From assembly GCF_048544455.1 (NCBI RefSeq), contig NC_133526.1, positions 6,836,001 through 6,900,000 of the forward strand: a stretch of 64,000 bases of DNA. Direction: 5' to 3'. A model generated the notes under the pieces. It made no database searches, was not told the DNA's origin, and worked only from the letters and a program-made list of their open reading frames with translations. The position numbers were made by a program, and so were the translations under genes. Shown here in pieces: positions 45,785 to 57,687 of the stretch (position 1 is the first letter of the stretch; the number at the start of each line of letters is the position of its first letter). The stretch is from Silene latifolia (lineage: Eukaryota > Streptophyta > Magnoliopsida > Caryophyllales > Caryophyllaceae).

Positions 45785-46395
45785 TACTAAATAACTTTAT
45801 ATGACAAAAAAAAAACATTATTTGTACATTGGGAAATATTGGTATTCCATCGGTATTTAATAATGTGACTGTTTCCTGCTAATTCGTTAACTTTGTCCGT
45901 TTAATTGTTGATGTGTGATGACGTGACATTGACATGTCTATGGCTTGGTTGTATCATGGGGTTTTTAAGGGAGGGGAGAGGTTTGGGGGTGGAGGAAGTT
46001 GTTAGGGTAGGAGTGGCAGTTTTGGTAGTTGTGACGGTTATTTTGAAAAAGGGGAGGGTTTGTTTGTCGAAGGTACAAGGTGGATTGGAGGGGGTCATCG
46101 GTATAAGGGTAGGATAATTAGGTGTTAGGCAGTTAGCTAGTGGTTGTGGACTCGTGGGAGGGGTTGGCAATGATTGTCTAATGGGTGGTGGCTGGTGAGC
46201 GATCGAAAGAGGCATGTCATTAACAATCAGCTTATTGGCAAATATGGATTTAAAGTAAATGTCACATAAGTATTTAGTTTAAAGGCTATCACATTTACCC
46301 GAGATTTATTGCGCACCAAAAATAACGAATGCAGCCTGCAGGTCATCTTATTTTTAAAAAATAGAAATATATTACTCCATATTTAAATAATACGG
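45785..46395. other. Spacer without recognised gene
   Basis: A G-rich stretch (45960-46100; TGGG, GGAGGG) gives a long open Pro/Thr-rich frame on the minus strand that looks like compositional chance. No homology recognised. Confidence 0.4.
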
Positions 46396-46817
46396 CAGAG
46401 GCGGAATTAGCCACTTTCTACTAGGGCTATAGCCCTAGATGAAATGATAAATAAAATTCAGTGCTCTTAAAATGCATAACTAAAACTGTAGTAGAGTTGG
46501 TCTTATTCCTAACTATCAAGCAAAGAGATCGGGGTTTGGCTTCCTCCTGATGCAAGTTTTGTTCCTTTTTTTAAACCTTCCCTAATTTTTAAAATTCATT
46601 GTCACAATAATACCAGCATTTAATCCTAGTTTTTAGAATTATTATTTGTCATATAGTACAAAATTTCAATTTTATGGAATAATTTCTTATGAATTAAATG
46701 TAACATATATTTAAATCTCGAGTGTGTTATATTGTTATCATTATAAAGTATTTGATTGATAAAAAAATTGTCTATAAATATAGCCCTAGATAGATTTCAA
46801 TCCTGGTTCCGCCCCTG
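46396..46817. mobile_element. hAT-like element, degraded
   Basis: Ends CAGAGGCGGAATTAG and GGTTCCGCCCCTG are inverted, flanked by a near-match 8-bp duplication (TAATACGG at 46388-46395, TAGTACGA at 46818-46825; 6 of 8). The ends resemble those at 53707 and 54011. Confidence 0.65.
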
Positions 46818-46824
46818 TAGTACG

Positions 46825-46857
<33 letters not shown>
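46825..46857. repeat. (ATT)n microsatellite
   Basis: Eleven ATT units, pure. Read on minus it is an (AAT)n tail to the sequence at 46860-47572. Confidence 0.95.
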
Positions 46858-46859
46858 TT

Positions 46860-47572
46860 ATAAAAACTGCAAACTTTTATTAATAATCAATCAAAAGTTT
46901 ACAAGAAATTAGTGGGCAACCGAGATAGCCCCACTCCCTTAGTGTCACGGTCCGCTACTTTTGCCGGACCGTGGCGCGCACCTTTGCCCGTCTCAAGGCA
47001 AGATGCAAGCGACAAGGGTCTTCGTACTAGTGAGGGATCGCCCACTAGCACGGTACTCGGGTCTCGGGGTGTGAGTCGGGATCCTAGTGTCGATCCCACA
47101 AACACGACTTGTTAGTAAAGTGAAGGCTAAGAGTCGTTCACAACAAAGCAACAACAAGCAATACGAAGGCACAAGGTAGGAAGTAGATTTTCATTCACTA
47201 GTACTCCCTAAAGAGGGAAATTTGATATTTACATCCCTGGTAGCGAGAAACATTGATTTTACAAGTTTAGTTCAGAATAGCGATATACCTATTTATGGAA
47301 ACCTATTCTAAAACTACTAAGAAAATACTTACTACAAATGTACAAGGGAAATGAAATTACATAAGCATAAAATAAATCTAAGGGTTCAAGTGTGCAGATC
47401 GTCACACTTAGCGATAACAAAGTTAAATCTAGTAAAAATGTAAGCGGCCACGCGAGCCCCTTTCCCTAGACTCGAGAAACAGAGAATTTCTGGATCCACT
47501 TAAATTAAATGAACTCTACTGAATTCCAACCCGACCACCTTTCCCTAAACCTACCTGTTACGTATTAAACAC
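46860..47572 (-). other. Unidentified retrocopy-like sequence with (AAT)n tail
   Basis: This is moderately GC-rich DNA (46910-47110) with no conserved frame, unlike its AT-rich surroundings. On the minus strand it ends with AATAAAAG-like signal bases and then the (AAT)n run, as expected for a reverse-transcribed sequence with a simple-repeat tail. Contains the short palindrome CACGGTCC…GGACCGTG (46949-46975). No match recognised; it could be part of an LTR element or the 3' end of a LINE. Confidence 0.35.
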
Positions 47573-48120
47573 TAGGGGTGAGCAAAAATATACGATACGG
47601 TTTTATAATACGGATACGATACGGTATACGGTTTGAGTTATACGGAAATCCGTATATACGATACGGAAATCCGTATATACGATACGGTTTTATAAAAACC
47701 GTACCGTATCCGGGTCGGGCAAAAACGAAACCGTATATACGGTTTCTGACACGGTTTGAAGTTTTTGTATAAAAAAAGTTAAAAAAATGCAAAGTTCCTC
47801 TTTCAACTCCACTCTTTTAATGTTTTTTACGACTTTTTTTTACTAACTTATCTCAATAAACAAAAATCAGCCCTTTATAAAAGGTGGTCATGTTAGAGGT
47901 AATTATTAACTCTTGAATAATTACAATGTTTAATTGGGCATTTGTCACCAAACCGTATCCGTATATACGGATTCCGTATACACGGTTTTTCCGGGTACCC
48001 GAAAACCGTATATACGGTTAAACCGTATCGGATCCGTATAGTGATTTTTACGATTTTTAAAACCGTATACCCGATACGGTTTTCAAAACCGTATCGGGTA
48101 CACGGTTTTGCTCACCCCTA
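47573..48120. mobile_element. hAT-type MITE rich in CCGTATA words
   Basis: Inverted ends TAGGGGTGAGCAAAA and TTTTGCTCACCCCTA flank 548 bp with an exact 8-bp duplication TTAAACAC (47565-47572 and 48121-48128). Both subterminal zones are runs of ATACGGTTT/CCGTATA words, and the middle is plain AT-rich DNA. The same layout as 43973-44782 and 58098-58624 but a different motif. Confidence 0.92.
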
Positions 48121-48158
48121 TTAAACACACAAGCGATCTTGACCTTTATTAAAGTTTC

Positions 48159-48183
48159 CTCTTTTTTTTTTTTTTTTTTTTTT
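48159..48183. repeat. T-run
   Basis: About 25 T residues between the hAT MITE and the ataxin-3 promoter. Confidence 0.9.
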
Positions 48184-48272
48184 CTTAATTATTATCTACG
48201 CCACTCTGTAAAACAAACATAGGAGTAACAGATTATTGAACAATCCCAATTCCCAATAAAACATACGTGGAG

Positions 48273-48280
48273 TATAAATA
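48273..48280 (+). promoter_or_regulatory. TATA box of the ataxin-3 gene
   Basis: TATAAATA about 157 bp before the start codon, followed by a C/T-rich leader typical of plant 5' UTRs. It is the only such box close to the start. Confidence 0.65.
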
Positions 48281-48436
48281 ACCTCCTTCCCCAAATTACC
48301 AGAAAATCTAGGGTTTCATCCAATTCTTCTCAATCTCCGACAAAATCAATCGAACAAATCCCCAAATTCCACTTCAATTAACCTAGCTAATAATTCAATT
48401 CCCCCTTCTCACACTTCAATTTCGATCAATCAAACA

Positions 48437-51400
48437 ATGGAGGGATCCAGCAATGGAGGAATGTTATACCACGAAGTACAAGAAGCAAAACTTTGCGCAG
48501 TACATTGTGTGAATACAGTATTACAAGGTCCTTTTTTCAGCGAATTTGATTTGGCCGCTCTCGCCGCTGATCTTGATCGCAAAGAAAGACAGATGATGAC
48601 TCAAGGTACTACTGTTGGTGATTTTAATGCTGAGGTTTCTCATAATGTTTCGCTTGGCGGCGATTTTAGTATTCAGGTAGTTATACTCCCTCCGTCTCAA
48701 CTGATTCTTTACGTTTTTTTGTTATTCATTTGTGACGGATATTTTGATCAAACGTATTTATTTGTTGTGTGAATTGTTGGCTTAGGATTGTTTGATTAGA
48801 ATTGATTGATTATAATGCGAAAAGGTGATAACTTTGAAGCGTAGGCAATGTGAACTGATTACTGTGATTCTTTTTGTGAGACGTATTTTAATCAATACGT
48901 AAAGAATCAGTTGAGACGGAGGGAGTAGTGTGCATGAATTTGCGATTGATGGAATTTTTTGATACTCCCTCCGTCCCGGTCATTTGTTGTCCTTTGGTTT
49001 TGGCACAAAGACCAAGGAAAGAGATGGCCAATAGCTAAATGACAAGTGGAACAAATTGAGTGTGAATGATCAAATTACTCATCAAGTTCATTCTTAAAAT
49101 AGAAAAGACAACAATTCATTGAGACACCCCAAAATGGAAAAGGACAACAAATGACCGGGACAGGGAGTATTTCATAGTTGTGTGCGAAGTGTTGATTTAG
49201 GATTAGGGAAGAATAATGGAAAAAGGTGATTACTTGAAGGGTAGGCACTGTCAACTGATAATTGTGCTTGTTTTTTTAGTTGATTTCGAGTGGGACTAGT
49301 TTTGATTCGTGTTACTTGATTTGTTACGTCATATTTGGTAATGTTTCGGGTGCAATTAAGGATTTCTTATGTGGAGCTTGTTGGATGTTAAATATTTTAT
49401 GATATCTCGTGCTAGAGCCTAGATTTTCTGGGAGCTTTGTTAAGGTGGCAATAGAGCCTTGAGATCTTACGAACTATATCCAATAATTTTCATTAGCTAT
49501 GGTGCATGCTTAGGATTAGCCAATTTGGTAAGTACTCGTATATATAATGCAAAAAGGCGAGAACTTTGAAGGGCAGGCAATGTGAATTGTGAACTAATAA
49601 TTCTGCTTTTTTTTGGTAGTTTATTCCAGGTTGGATTAGTTTTGATTCTTGTTACTTGATTTGTTTATGTTAATGTTGTTGGAAGTTAATGAATTGAGGT
49701 GGCAATCGAGCCTTAAATCTTTCGTACTATATCTGATAAATAAACTTTCTAAGCTTTGATGTATGCTTAAGTGGCCATTCTTAGCTGAACTCTAAATTTC
49801 TACCTCGGGGTAATAGGTAGTTAGTACTTTTCACCATTACTAGCTTAGATGCAATAACATCATTACCACATTGCCTCAAAGGCTTGCTTATTGCAAGAAT
49901 GACATATGTGTGCAACTTTATACTTGTGCTAGAAGATGGAGGCCGTTTGCAGATGTTCCATGATGAAACTGCATTCCGAAATATGGTTGTGACTCTTCTG
50001 ACTCGTGAGACCTTCTAATTTAAGAAGCGCTGTATTTAGTGATCTTTAGAGCTTATACTAATCCGGTGGGAATTTTTATGAACTGCCCTAGCCTCTCAAT
50101 ATGTAGTTTACGATGTGGTGTATCTACTTGGCTGAAAATGTAGAGAAGTTGGGTTATGAATGAGTTAACGCTTTGCGGTAGATTGCGACTTAAGGAGTGA
50201 TAATATTACTGGCGGTTTCGAGGGATAGATTCCTATGACTCTGTTTTCTCCTTTAGTGTAATGGTGAATTAAGTAGATATATCAGAGCCTTATAATTTGT
50301 ATGGCTTATCAGAAAATGGGCATTACTCACTAGTGATACACCATTGACTGCACATGAAGACTTCATATTCCATTATTCCCACCATTATCATGTTCAGTTT
50401 AGTAAATTTATTAGCTTTTTTTATTTCTTTTACTTTTTTGGTGCTTTCCATACGAGGTTAGTAATAGGCATCAACTTTAAAGGTATTGTGGTAACGCTAT
50501 TAATGGCAGTGTATTATAGTATTGTTTTTTACTTTTTCTACACTTTGCATTACGAAGTTGATTGTTAGATAACATTTAGGTGAATGATGTGTAAATGGAA
50601 GATTACAGAATGTTCGCTTATATTAACCTTGAAGAACATCAAATGATTTAATCTTAATACTTTGAAGGCAAGCAAAACTTAGCTTTATGACAATTGGAGT
50701 TTAGGCGTATTTGTCCTCTTCAATTGAATTTAAAAGGTCTAGGTTATTTTCTTTTTGTTCGTCTGTTTGATTGCCCTTTATCTACCCACCCCATCAAGCT
50801 GGGTAGATATGGTGCATCCTCTTTTCTTTTCTTTTTTGAGATACAAAATATCATCCTTGAGCTGGAGGCTGGAGCTGGCAATTGAAATAAGTTAGTGTTT
50901 CTGAAGTTGTATTAGAAGAAGTCGTGAACCCTTTATTCGGATACCAAAAGAGGAGGGAAGGGGAGGTGGATGGGGATAGAGTAAAGTGAAATTGAAGGGG
51001 AGCGGAGGGAGGAATGGAACAATGCCATGTTCCTCCTAAATATTTCTTATGTTTAATGGTTTATTTTTGAGTTGGCTGGTAGGACCTAGGAGCTCCTCAA
51101 TTTCCCTCGAACTCTCAACTTTGCTAACCAAATAAATCAAATTGTTCCCTCCTTCTCCTTTTCATTTCCCTCCAAATCTCTTCCTCCAAACAAAGGGTAA
51201 AAATCAGATGTGATTGCATTCATGATTCATCTTTATTTTCTTTCTCTCTTATAGTTCCTTTTTGTGAATAGCACAACTATACAAATCTTTGGACTCCAGA
51301 ATTAAAAGTCAAATGTTTCAACTTGTTGCTTTTGTGTTGCTCTTCTGACTTATCTCCATAGTTTCAGGGCATTCATTTCAAGGGCATTGCACTGTTAACC

Positions 51401-52255
51401 ATGGTACAGACTTACAGTACTGCTTTTTTCTGTTCGACGTGATAACAATAATGATATGGTTTACTAAATACTAGTTGCTACCATATATATAGGCGCTATT
51501 ATATACCCATTCCGGATAAACTTTTGCTGAGGAGGACTTATTAGCTATCTAGTTTTAAATGCGTACCCAATTGACGAGAAGTTATCTGTGCTCATGGTGC
51601 AGCCTCTGTATCGTAAGTAATTGGAGCAATTTTGAACTTCTCTTCCTTGATATTTGACGTACTTTTATATAAAACGATGCAGGTCCTCCAGAAGGCTTTG
51701 GAGGTTTGGGATCTTCAGGTGATCCCCTTGGACTCGCCAGTGGCTGAGCCAGCCCAAATCGATCCGGAGCTAGAAAATGGCTTTATTTGCCATCTACAGG
51801 ATCACTGGTTTTGTATTAGAAAGGTAAATGGGGAATGGTATAATTTTGACAGTTTATATGCAGCTCCCGAGCATCTTTCCAAGTTCTACCTTTCCGCTTA
51901 TCTGGACTCTCTAAAAGGCGCTGGCTGGAGTATCTTCCTTGTGAGAGGAAACTTTCCAAAGGAGTGTCCACTCTCTTCTTCAGAAGCTTCTAACGGATTT
52001 GGTCAATGGTTGACTCCTGAAGATTGTGTTAAAATTTTGAAAGCCTGCAATACGAAAGGTCAGTCATCACGTACCAATGATCGCCCTGCACGTCAGCCAT
52101 CAGGTCAATTTAATTCACTTTCTGAGGCCGAGCTTCTTGCCATGGAGGATGAAGATTTAGAAGCCGCCATTGCTGCAAGCTTGATGGACTCAACTCCTCC
52201 CGTGATTGATTCCACTCCCAGCGAGCCTTCAGCAAAGAAGTCAGAGACCGACTGA
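48437..52255 (+). CDS. ATXN3: Ataxin-3-like deubiquitinase (Josephin domain)
   Basis: A cysteine protease that trims ubiquitin chains, part of protein quality control in nucleus and cytosol. Exon 1 is 48437-48676 and exon 2 is 51683-52255 (GT–AG, phase 0), 270 residues. The Josephin domain fills residues about 9-190, with catalytic Gln15 and Cys20 (LCAVHC), His121 (DHWF) and Asp136 in the place of the third catalytic residue. Near the C-terminus (about 236-252) stands one ubiquitin-interacting motif, EDEDLEAAIAASL. There is no polyglutamine run. The short stretch between domain and motif is Ser/Asn-rich. The size and exon-1 sequence fit plant homologues closely. Intron 1 (3006 bp) holds two Stowaways and one Tourist-like MITE; the first Stowaway begins 9 bp after the donor. 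Alternatives: none plausible. Confidence 0.95.
48686..48925. mobile_element. Stowaway-like MITE at the ataxin-3 donor site
   Basis: Ends CTCCCTCCGTCTCAACTGAT and TCAGTTGAGACGGAGGGAG with TA duplicated on both sides, 240 bp. It begins 9 bp after the exon 1 end. Confidence 0.92.
48965..49167. mobile_element. Stowaway-like MITE in ataxin-3 intron
   Basis: Ends CTCCCTCCGTCCCGGTCATT and AATGACCGGGACAGGGAG with TA on both sides, 203 bp. Same family as 56313-56520 and 60798-61007. Confidence 0.92.
50929..51197. mobile_element. Tourist-like MITE in ataxin-3 intron, degenerate
   Basis: Inverted ends CCCTTTATTCGGATACC and TCCAAACAAAGGG with a purine-rich left half and pyrimidine-rich right half. TAA follows on the right; GAA on the left may be a mutated copy. 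Related in design to 42107-42502 and 40880-41068. Confidence 0.6.
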
Positions 52256-53320
52256 GACGTAAGAGTTGCCAAATTTAAAAAGTTCTTTCCATTGGCCCTG
52301 GCCCTAGACGTTAAAGATTTCATGCGCTGCACATTTTCTTATAATGCGATATGATTGAGTTTTTCACCCCGTGTTTGCGCAATGTATCCATAATTGCGTT
52401 TTTTTTTTCCTTCTCAAATTTTGCATTGTACATTTGCTTTAGAATGATATTGTACCACTATCGAATAATGTCTAAACGTTCCAATATTTTCTTACGAGGA
52501 AGGAAAAAATTTCCTTGACCCTCCGTTTGCTTCTACCAGAAATGAGCGTTGTTCATGCCTTGTTCGTATTCATATACATATACGGAGTATATATAATATT
52601 ACAGTTGACTGTTACATTGCGCTGCAGCATGGAACTTGACTGTTTTGGTATCCTCTGGTATCGGTATTGCATACTAGCATGCTTTGGTGTCTACAGATTG
52701 GGTTCGAGTTCATAGAATGCCAAGTTACGCTACGACAAAATTTCGTTGTTTGTCAAATTAAAAAATAAACACATTGTGGTGATAACACTTATTTTTGTAT
52801 TAATTTAAAAGTGGAGTAATTGTTATTTAGTGACAAAATCAAAATTACGTATATGATACCATACAACGATCTTACACAAAACTGACGATAATAGCTCATG
52901 TTGAGCTTCAAAGTAAACATGTGGGGACAGTAAAGGCGCGGCATAGGACGATAATGCAAATACAGCTAATCCGTCAATAAAGTCCAACTTTGCCAATCAA
53001 AAGTGCCCCATTTGCTGAGGGCTACCAAACTATTCTTTCTCCCTCTTTTTCTTCCTAATTTTAATGATACCACATCAACTAAAACACTCCAAATCTGCCT
53101 ATTTTTCACTAATTATAGATTAAGACGCAGTCTTACACCGTGAGACGGTCCATTTCAAACACCAGTAAAAACATTTCATTGATCAGTATTGCATACGTTT
53201 TTTTTTTCATGCAAAAACATAATTTTTTAACAACTTGAGGCCATCAAAACAACTACTTTGGAATTTGGATCAATACATAAACATTTTTTTTATATTTAAT
53301 TGATTTTTGGTGTCATTAAA
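52256..53320. other. Intergenic: ataxin-3 3' UTR and reticulon upstream
   Basis: The first about 250 bp look like the ataxin-3 3' UTR (T-rich, TTGCATTGTACATTTGC near 52420). Toward 53320 AT-rich DNA with pyrimidine stretches precedes the reticulon ATG. No other gene seen. Confidence 0.5.
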
Positions 53321-56300
53321 ATGGGTTCATCAGATCGGTTGTTTAACAGGAAGAAAACTGTACATCAGATTCTTGGCGGTGGCTTTGGTATGGTAACCTC
53401 ATTTTCATTGTCCTATAATTGTTTTTTCTTTCCTTGTTAGAAATAAATACAACAATTTTCATTTTGGGTCATTTGAAAACATTCTGTTTTATATATTCGA
53501 AATGTAAAATACTCATCATATGAGACGCTCTTATGATAAGATTATAACGAGACTAACTCATATTAGTGGCAATAGCGGAACCAAGATTTGACGTTAGATG
53601 GGTGGATATTTTGAGTGGGGGCGAAATACTAATGTAATAAAGTTAAGTAGAAAAAAGAGTGTAAATTTCAACAAAAAAAATCCAATAATTTCATTGTTCA
53701 GGGTGGCAGTGGCGGATTTAGGGGGGCTAGTAGGGGCGCTTGGCCCGCTTGCCAAGCTGGAAAATGAAAATCTCGCAAGTTTTAGTTAAAATTTTCGATT
53801 TTTTTCCCGAGTTTTTCTTATAATATTCTCGCAAGTTTTAGTTAAAATTTTCAATTTTTTCCTGAGTTTTTCTTATAGTATTACTTGTTCGCCCTCGCTG
53901 GAATTTTTCGTCCCCGCTAACCTCAAATCCTGGCTCCGCCACTGCAGGGTGGCGACCGACTTGAAGCCCTACCTGGCTCCGCCACTGATTCACAGATTAT
54001 TGGTTTTATTCAGTGGCGGAACCAGGATTCCTGTTAGGGAGGCAAAAAATCCCAGCAGGGGCGAATTGGTAATGTCATAAACTAAACCTCAGAAAATATC
54101 AAAAAATTTAACTAAGAAATTCAAAATTTTCAATGTTTAGCAGGGGCGAGCACCTATGCTAGCCCTCCCTAAATCCACCACTGGTTTTATTTAGACGCGG
54201 ATTTTAGTTTGAGTTGAGTTTTGTTATATATGTGGGGTAGAATTACATACATTACCCCTTTAACTTGTCATTGACAAGAGCCTTTTAAGGGACGGGCTAT
54301 GTCATGGTGTTGTTATAGTTACATTGTTACGATTTTAATACTGGAATTGAATTGATGTGTGATGATGCAGTGGCTGATGTGGCGCTTTGGAGGCAAAGAA
54401 ATATAAGCACAGGGATAATGATAATGGGAGTATCAGTATGGTTAGTGTTTGAGAGATCTGGATATACAATACTGTCATTGAGTTCTAGTGTTTTGCTACT
54501 CTTGATCACCATTCTTTTTGTCTGGTCCAAAGCCGCTTCCCTTCTTAACAGGTACTTCATTTTCGATTCACTCTTTTTTTCCCTACAATTCTTATTTAAT
54601 ACATTGTAAGCGTGAAGCAGATTTGAAACAACTCATATACTTGCCCTATTCTTTTCGGCTGAAACGAATTGAATTGAATTGAATGGAGATGAGTTGAATT
54701 GAACTAAACTGAATGGAGCTAGGTTAAGAGTTAATTTTGTAAAGAAATGAGCTGAAACTGAACCGAACTGAACTAAATAGTGCAGAGCTAAACTGAAATG
54801 ACAGGCCAGTAGTGAGATTTAGTTAACCTAAAGATATGTTTTTGGATCTGTTTCACGCTTAAAATGGTCTTTAAGGGTGCTATGGAATATTTTTTTTCAA
54901 GTGTAGAAATAGTGTAACGCTATGTTGTTCCGTAATTTTTGAAATTCAAAGTTCGTTAAATTTAATTTCCGGCCTCACTGGCCAAAAGTTAGTCCTGCTG
55001 CACATGTTAAATGGCAAAGCGCCTTGCTTGTGACGGATAATCCGTCACAAGCTAAAGACGGATAGTGCCTCTCTCACAATAAGGCAAGTGGGAGGGCAAG
55101 TGAGGGAAAATGGAACACCCCATGGATAGTGCCACTAGCATATTGTGAGAGGGGCACTATCCGTCTTCAGCTTGTGACGAATAGTGCCCGTCTTTAATGA
55201 GAATTTGTGGTTAAATTGATGTGGACCCAAATTTTGCAAGTTTTGCAAGCTATAAGTTGTCATGTCCCAATTCAAGTAATCTCAAAAACGAGTTAACTTG
55301 CTGGTGAATGGCGCAACTGCAACAGAATTATCAGGGTAGAAAATAGATATAGGATGGCTATTGTAAGCGAAAAAAAAGAACAAAAGCAAATAGACTTGAC
55401 TGCATTCAGGGAATCACGGCAAATGTAAGCAGTAAGCTGCCTATAGCAAAATTTATGTTAGCCGATCCCAAATCATTTTAGGATCAAGGATCTGTTTTTA
55501 TTCTTACGAGGCTACACTTAGCAAAATGTTAAATCAAAAACTAGAGCACTTGAAATCCGAGTAAAGGCAAGTACATTGCCGTTCACATGATAACTGATGA
55601 TCATAACATCTGCTTTTAGCCTTTTACATGTTATGGTGTTATGGTAAAAGTTAAAAGCGACTTGGAAATCAACAATGCTAATTGTATGTTTTAGTTAACA
55701 TTCAACAGACCTGCACCACCTTTACCAGATTTATATCTGACAGAAGAAATGGTAGCTGAAGCCGGAGAGTTTGCTCGTACACAGCTTAACTCTCTAGTCT
55801 CAACCTGTCGAAATGTTGCTCTTGGAAAAGATTCAAGGCTATTTGTCAGAGTTGTTGCCTGCCTCTTACTCATTTTCGCAGTTGGAAGCTTGACTGATTT
55901 TGTCTCCCTATGCTATATTTGTAAGATTCCTGTTCAACATTTCATTTTTAGTTCGAGCTCTCTATCGGGTTGGTCGTCTGGACCGTCTGGACCGTCTGGT
56001 CAAGTTGGTTAATCAGTTTAGGTCATTGTGTGATCTGGTCAACTGTTTTGCTGGGTTGAGTCGTTTTAGGTTGAGGACATAAACTTGTTGGTTTATTTTT
56101 GGTGATTTTGTTAGCTCATTTCATATTTGGTTCCGCTGTCATTAGGTTGAATTAGCTTGAGTCGATCCCATTCAGGTCATTATTAAGTTAGATCATAGTC
56201 AGATACTCGGAGCATCAATTGAGCCAGGTCACCTCACCTTAAGTCGGAACTTATAGTATTAGGTTTCTCCATTTTCTTGTCAATGTCATGGATTTCAATT

Positions 56301-56709
56301 TGTTCGAATGTACTCCCTCCGTCCCGGTCAATTGTTGTCCTTTCGTTTTGGCACAATGACCAAGGAAATAGGAAAATGCCAATAACTAAATGACAAGTGG
56401 AACAAATTGAATGAGAATGATCAAATTACTCATTAAGTTCATTCCTAAAATAGAAAGGACAACAAATGACTGAGACACCCCAATATAGAAAAGGACAACA
56501 AATGACCGGGACAGAGGGAGTATCTAACAAGTTCATTTAAACGTGCAGGCCTGGTTCTACTACTCACAATTCCAGTACTCTATGAGAAGTATGAAGATCA
56601 GATCGATAAGAAAGCGATTTTTGTATACAGGACAGTGCAACAGATGTGCCTCAAAATAGAGGAATATATATCCATGTTGAGAAAGTTGGATCTTGAAAAG
56701 ATACAATAA
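53321..56709 (+). CDS. RTNLB: Reticulon-like protein (RTNLB)
   Basis: A membrane-shaping protein of the tubular endoplasmic reticulum. Exons: 53321-53387, 54371-54551, 55709-55920, 56549-56709; all GT–AG, phases consistent, 206 residues. Start: MGSSDRLFNR and the following HQILGGG match the short N-terminus of a plant RTNLB subgroup. The reticulon domain spans nearly the whole protein, with two long hydrophobic hairpins (residues about 37-75 and 128-170) split by the hydrophilic loop with Pro-Ala-Pro-Pro-Leu-Pro. The sequence WSKAASLLNR before the loop is diagnostic. It ends Leu-Glu-Lys-Ile-Gln without a dilysine signal. Intron 1 holds nested hAT elements, intron 2 a fold-back MITE and intron 3 a Stowaway. 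Confidence 0.93.
53570..53987. mobile_element. Outer hAT-like element in reticulon intron 1
   Basis: Ends CAATAGCGGAACCAAG and CTGGCTCCGCCACTG are inverted, with a poorly kept flanking duplication (ATTAGTGG against ATTCACAG, 5 of 8). It is split by the nested element 53707-53944. Confidence 0.55.
53707..53944. mobile_element. hAT-like element nested in the outer one
   Basis: Ends CAGTGGCGGATTTAGG and CTGGCTCCGCCACTG flank 238 bp with an exact 8-bp duplication CAGGGTGG (53699-53706 and 53945-53952). It contains an internal direct duplication TCTCGCAAGTTTTAGTTAAAA (about 53770 and 53828). Confidence 0.9.
54011..54183. mobile_element. hAT-like element in reticulon intron 1
   Basis: Ends CAGTGGCGGAACCAGG and AAATCCACCACTG flank 173 bp with an exact 8-bp duplication GTTTTATT (54003-54010 and 54184-54191). 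Confidence 0.9.
55028..55196. mobile_element. Fold-back MITE in reticulon intron 2, degenerate
   Basis: Arms CTTGTGACGGATAATCCGTC… and …CAGCTTGTGACGAATAGTGC pair, with GACGGATAGTG.C.CTCTCACAA shared with 44878-45056. No sure target duplication. Confidence 0.7.
56313..56520. mobile_element. Stowaway-like MITE in reticulon intron 3
   Basis: Ends CTCCCTCCGTCCCGGTCAAT and ATGACCGGGACAGAGGGAG, TA on both sides, 208 bp. The right end lies 28 bp before exon 4 (56549), within branch-point distance. Confidence 0.92.
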
Positions 56710-57687
56710 ATGTATGCAACTTTTTGTGTTCTTGATTTTTTGTGTTCATGTGCTTTTATTCTCTATTCCTATATATTTGTATATAACATTTCTCCACTTT
56801 TTTTTTCCATTTTCTCATTGACTCTGTTTTTTGCAATTTTAATCCTCTCCATTTCTTTCTAATCGTTGCAAAACAATCAATGATATGAATCCTCTTCATT
56901 TCTTTCTAACCGTTACAAAGCAATCAATGATATGAGATGGAAATGAAATACGAATAGCGTGTTTTTTTTTTTTTTTTTTTTTTGACAATTGAATAGTGTG
57001 TTAAAAGGTATCTAATAGCGAAAACAGACCTTTTCATTTTTTTTTTAGGAAATGAAGAGGATGCGGACACAATCAGTTAGTTAAATACTTCAATCTGCCC
57101 CTTTCCTCAACGGGTTTACTCCGTGAAAACACCCGATCCCATTCCAACCTCGGTATTTCTGTGGAGCTGTGCACCTTCATTTCTTTGTTTCACAGGGGAA
57201 TGGAGAATCAGTTAAACAGGGGAATGGAGAATTTCATAGTACATCTCTTGGCTTACTATCGACAAGTCACTATCGATAGTCATGTCAATTTCAAACTACG
57301 ATATGTTAGACGTCATGCAACCCCATGAGATGCTACGATTTGTTCGTTTACTGCAAATTTTAACAAGGTGCTAATGCCACAGCACAATCAATAGGGATGG
57401 AAGATTCGAAAATGTAATTCAGCGTAAGTGCATAACTAAATATCTTTATCTTAACCACTTGGCTAAGATTTCATCGGATGTTTGTATTATTTTGTTGTTT
57501 TCGTCAATGAATTCACAATCATTGAATTCGATTTACTCGTTTGTAAGCGGATCAAAATACAATTTATCAATTTCAATGGTTGCAGAGTTTTCTTGGGTTT
57601 ACTTTCACCTTCCACGGTACGACACTTGGATAAAAATTCAACTACTCATCAGTCATCATCATCCGAGTCTTCCTCCAAATCTTTGAC
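56710..57687. other. Convergent intergenic between reticulon and uncoupling protein
   Basis: The stretch holds the two 3' UTRs facing each other and a T-run (56962-56984). A short duplication CAATGATATGA occurs at about 56878 and 56927, each after TTTCTTTCTAA.CGTT. No gene recognised. Confidence 0.5.

Noticed and set aside
45901-46215. Pro/Thr-rich open frame of 104 codons on minus
   Set aside because: Low-complexity composition from a G-rich plus strand, no promoter, no domain, surrounded by MITEs. Likely chance.
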